Assembly: GCA_003509805.1 (NCBI GenBank)
Contig: DOMV01000167.1
Span: 3,482-8,836, forward strand
Reading direction: 5' to 3'
Origin: Planctomycetaceae bacterium
GTDB taxonomy: Bacteria; Planctomycetota; Planctomycetia; Pirellulales; Thermoguttaceae
DNA: 5,355 bases
Shown here: one piece after another, positions 5,185-5,355 of the stretch
Numbering within the stretch: position 1 is the stretch's first letter
How the letters are laid out: every line of letters starts with the position of its first letter
Notes under the pieces: generated by a model
The model's input: the letters and a program-made list of their open reading frames with translations, nothing else
Databases searched by the model: none
Told to the model about the DNA's origin: nothing
Program-made: the position numbers and the translations under genes

Positions 5185-5355
5185 TGATCAAGCATTCGTC
5201 CTTTAGTATCGGTTAGCTGAACCCCTTACAGGGCTTACACATCCGACCTATCAACCTGGTCGTCTTCCAGGGGACTTTCGCACCGAAGTGCAACGAAACC
5301 TTATCTTGGAGCCGACTTCACGCTTATATGCTTTCAGCGTTTATCCATTCCGTAG
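5185..5355 (-). rRNA. rrl: 23S ribosomal RNA, 3' end (partial)
   Basis: The minus strand reads as the last 170 or so bases of 23S rRNA. Recognisable pieces are 'GTGAAGTCGGCTCCAAGATAAGG', shortened here to GTGAAGTCGG...CAAGATAAGG, then 'GACGACCAGGTTGATAGGTC', 'GGATGTGTAAGC' and the near-terminal 'AGCTAACCGATACTAAAGGACG' region (GCTAACCGATACTAA). The molecule continues beyond the right edge. Its 3' end is placed near 5185 by comparison with other bacteria, because the 5' partner strand of helix 1 is not in the window. No 16S gene is visible. Confidence 0.95.

Overview
The window looks like a housekeeping segment of a planctomycete or close relative. This is inferred from several things. The rhomboid tail, HslV, ThiL and the alternative GlmU-type protein all resemble planctomycete versions as I remember them. 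The 5S rRNA is unusually short (about 105 nt, with a reduced helix IV), a trait described for Planctomycetales. No phylogenetic test could be run.

Layout: two genes point right at the left edge, the 3' end of a rhomboid-family protein gene (1-291) and hslV (371-895). Everything else is on the minus strand and runs right to left. It starts with the 3' end of a 23S rRNA (about 5185-5355), a spacer of about 115 bp with two hairpins, a 5S rRNA (about 4966-5070) and a good intrinsic terminator (4917-4951). Next come thiL (3927-4877) and a second intrinsic terminator (3882-3908) built from a 14-bp tandem repeat. A strong sigma70-like promoter (3834-3862) then opens a leader of about 200 nt. It is followed by a two-gene unit: a GlmU-like NTP_transf_4/hexapeptide-repeat protein (2354-3619) and a WbuB/WcaI-like GT-B glycosyltransferase (981-2345). 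That unit converges on hslV across 85 bp (896-980) with no convincing U-tract terminator.

How the genes fit together: HslV is the peptidase chamber of the HslUV protease, but its partner hslU is not next to it on the downstream side. ThiL makes thiamine diphosphate and sits alone behind the rRNA operon. The GlmU-like protein and the glycosyltransferase are probably co-transcribed. Together they suggest amino-sugar nucleotide supply coupled to synthesis of a cell-surface or exported glycan (inference).

I found no CRISPR array, mobile element, tRNA or obviously new multi-gene system. The most unusual sequence signals are a stretch closely matching the 3' tail of 16S rRNA just upstream of the 5S, the terminator/promoter/long-leader arrangement before the GlmU-like gene, and small in-frame or homopolymeric repeats in thiL and the glycosyltransferase gene.
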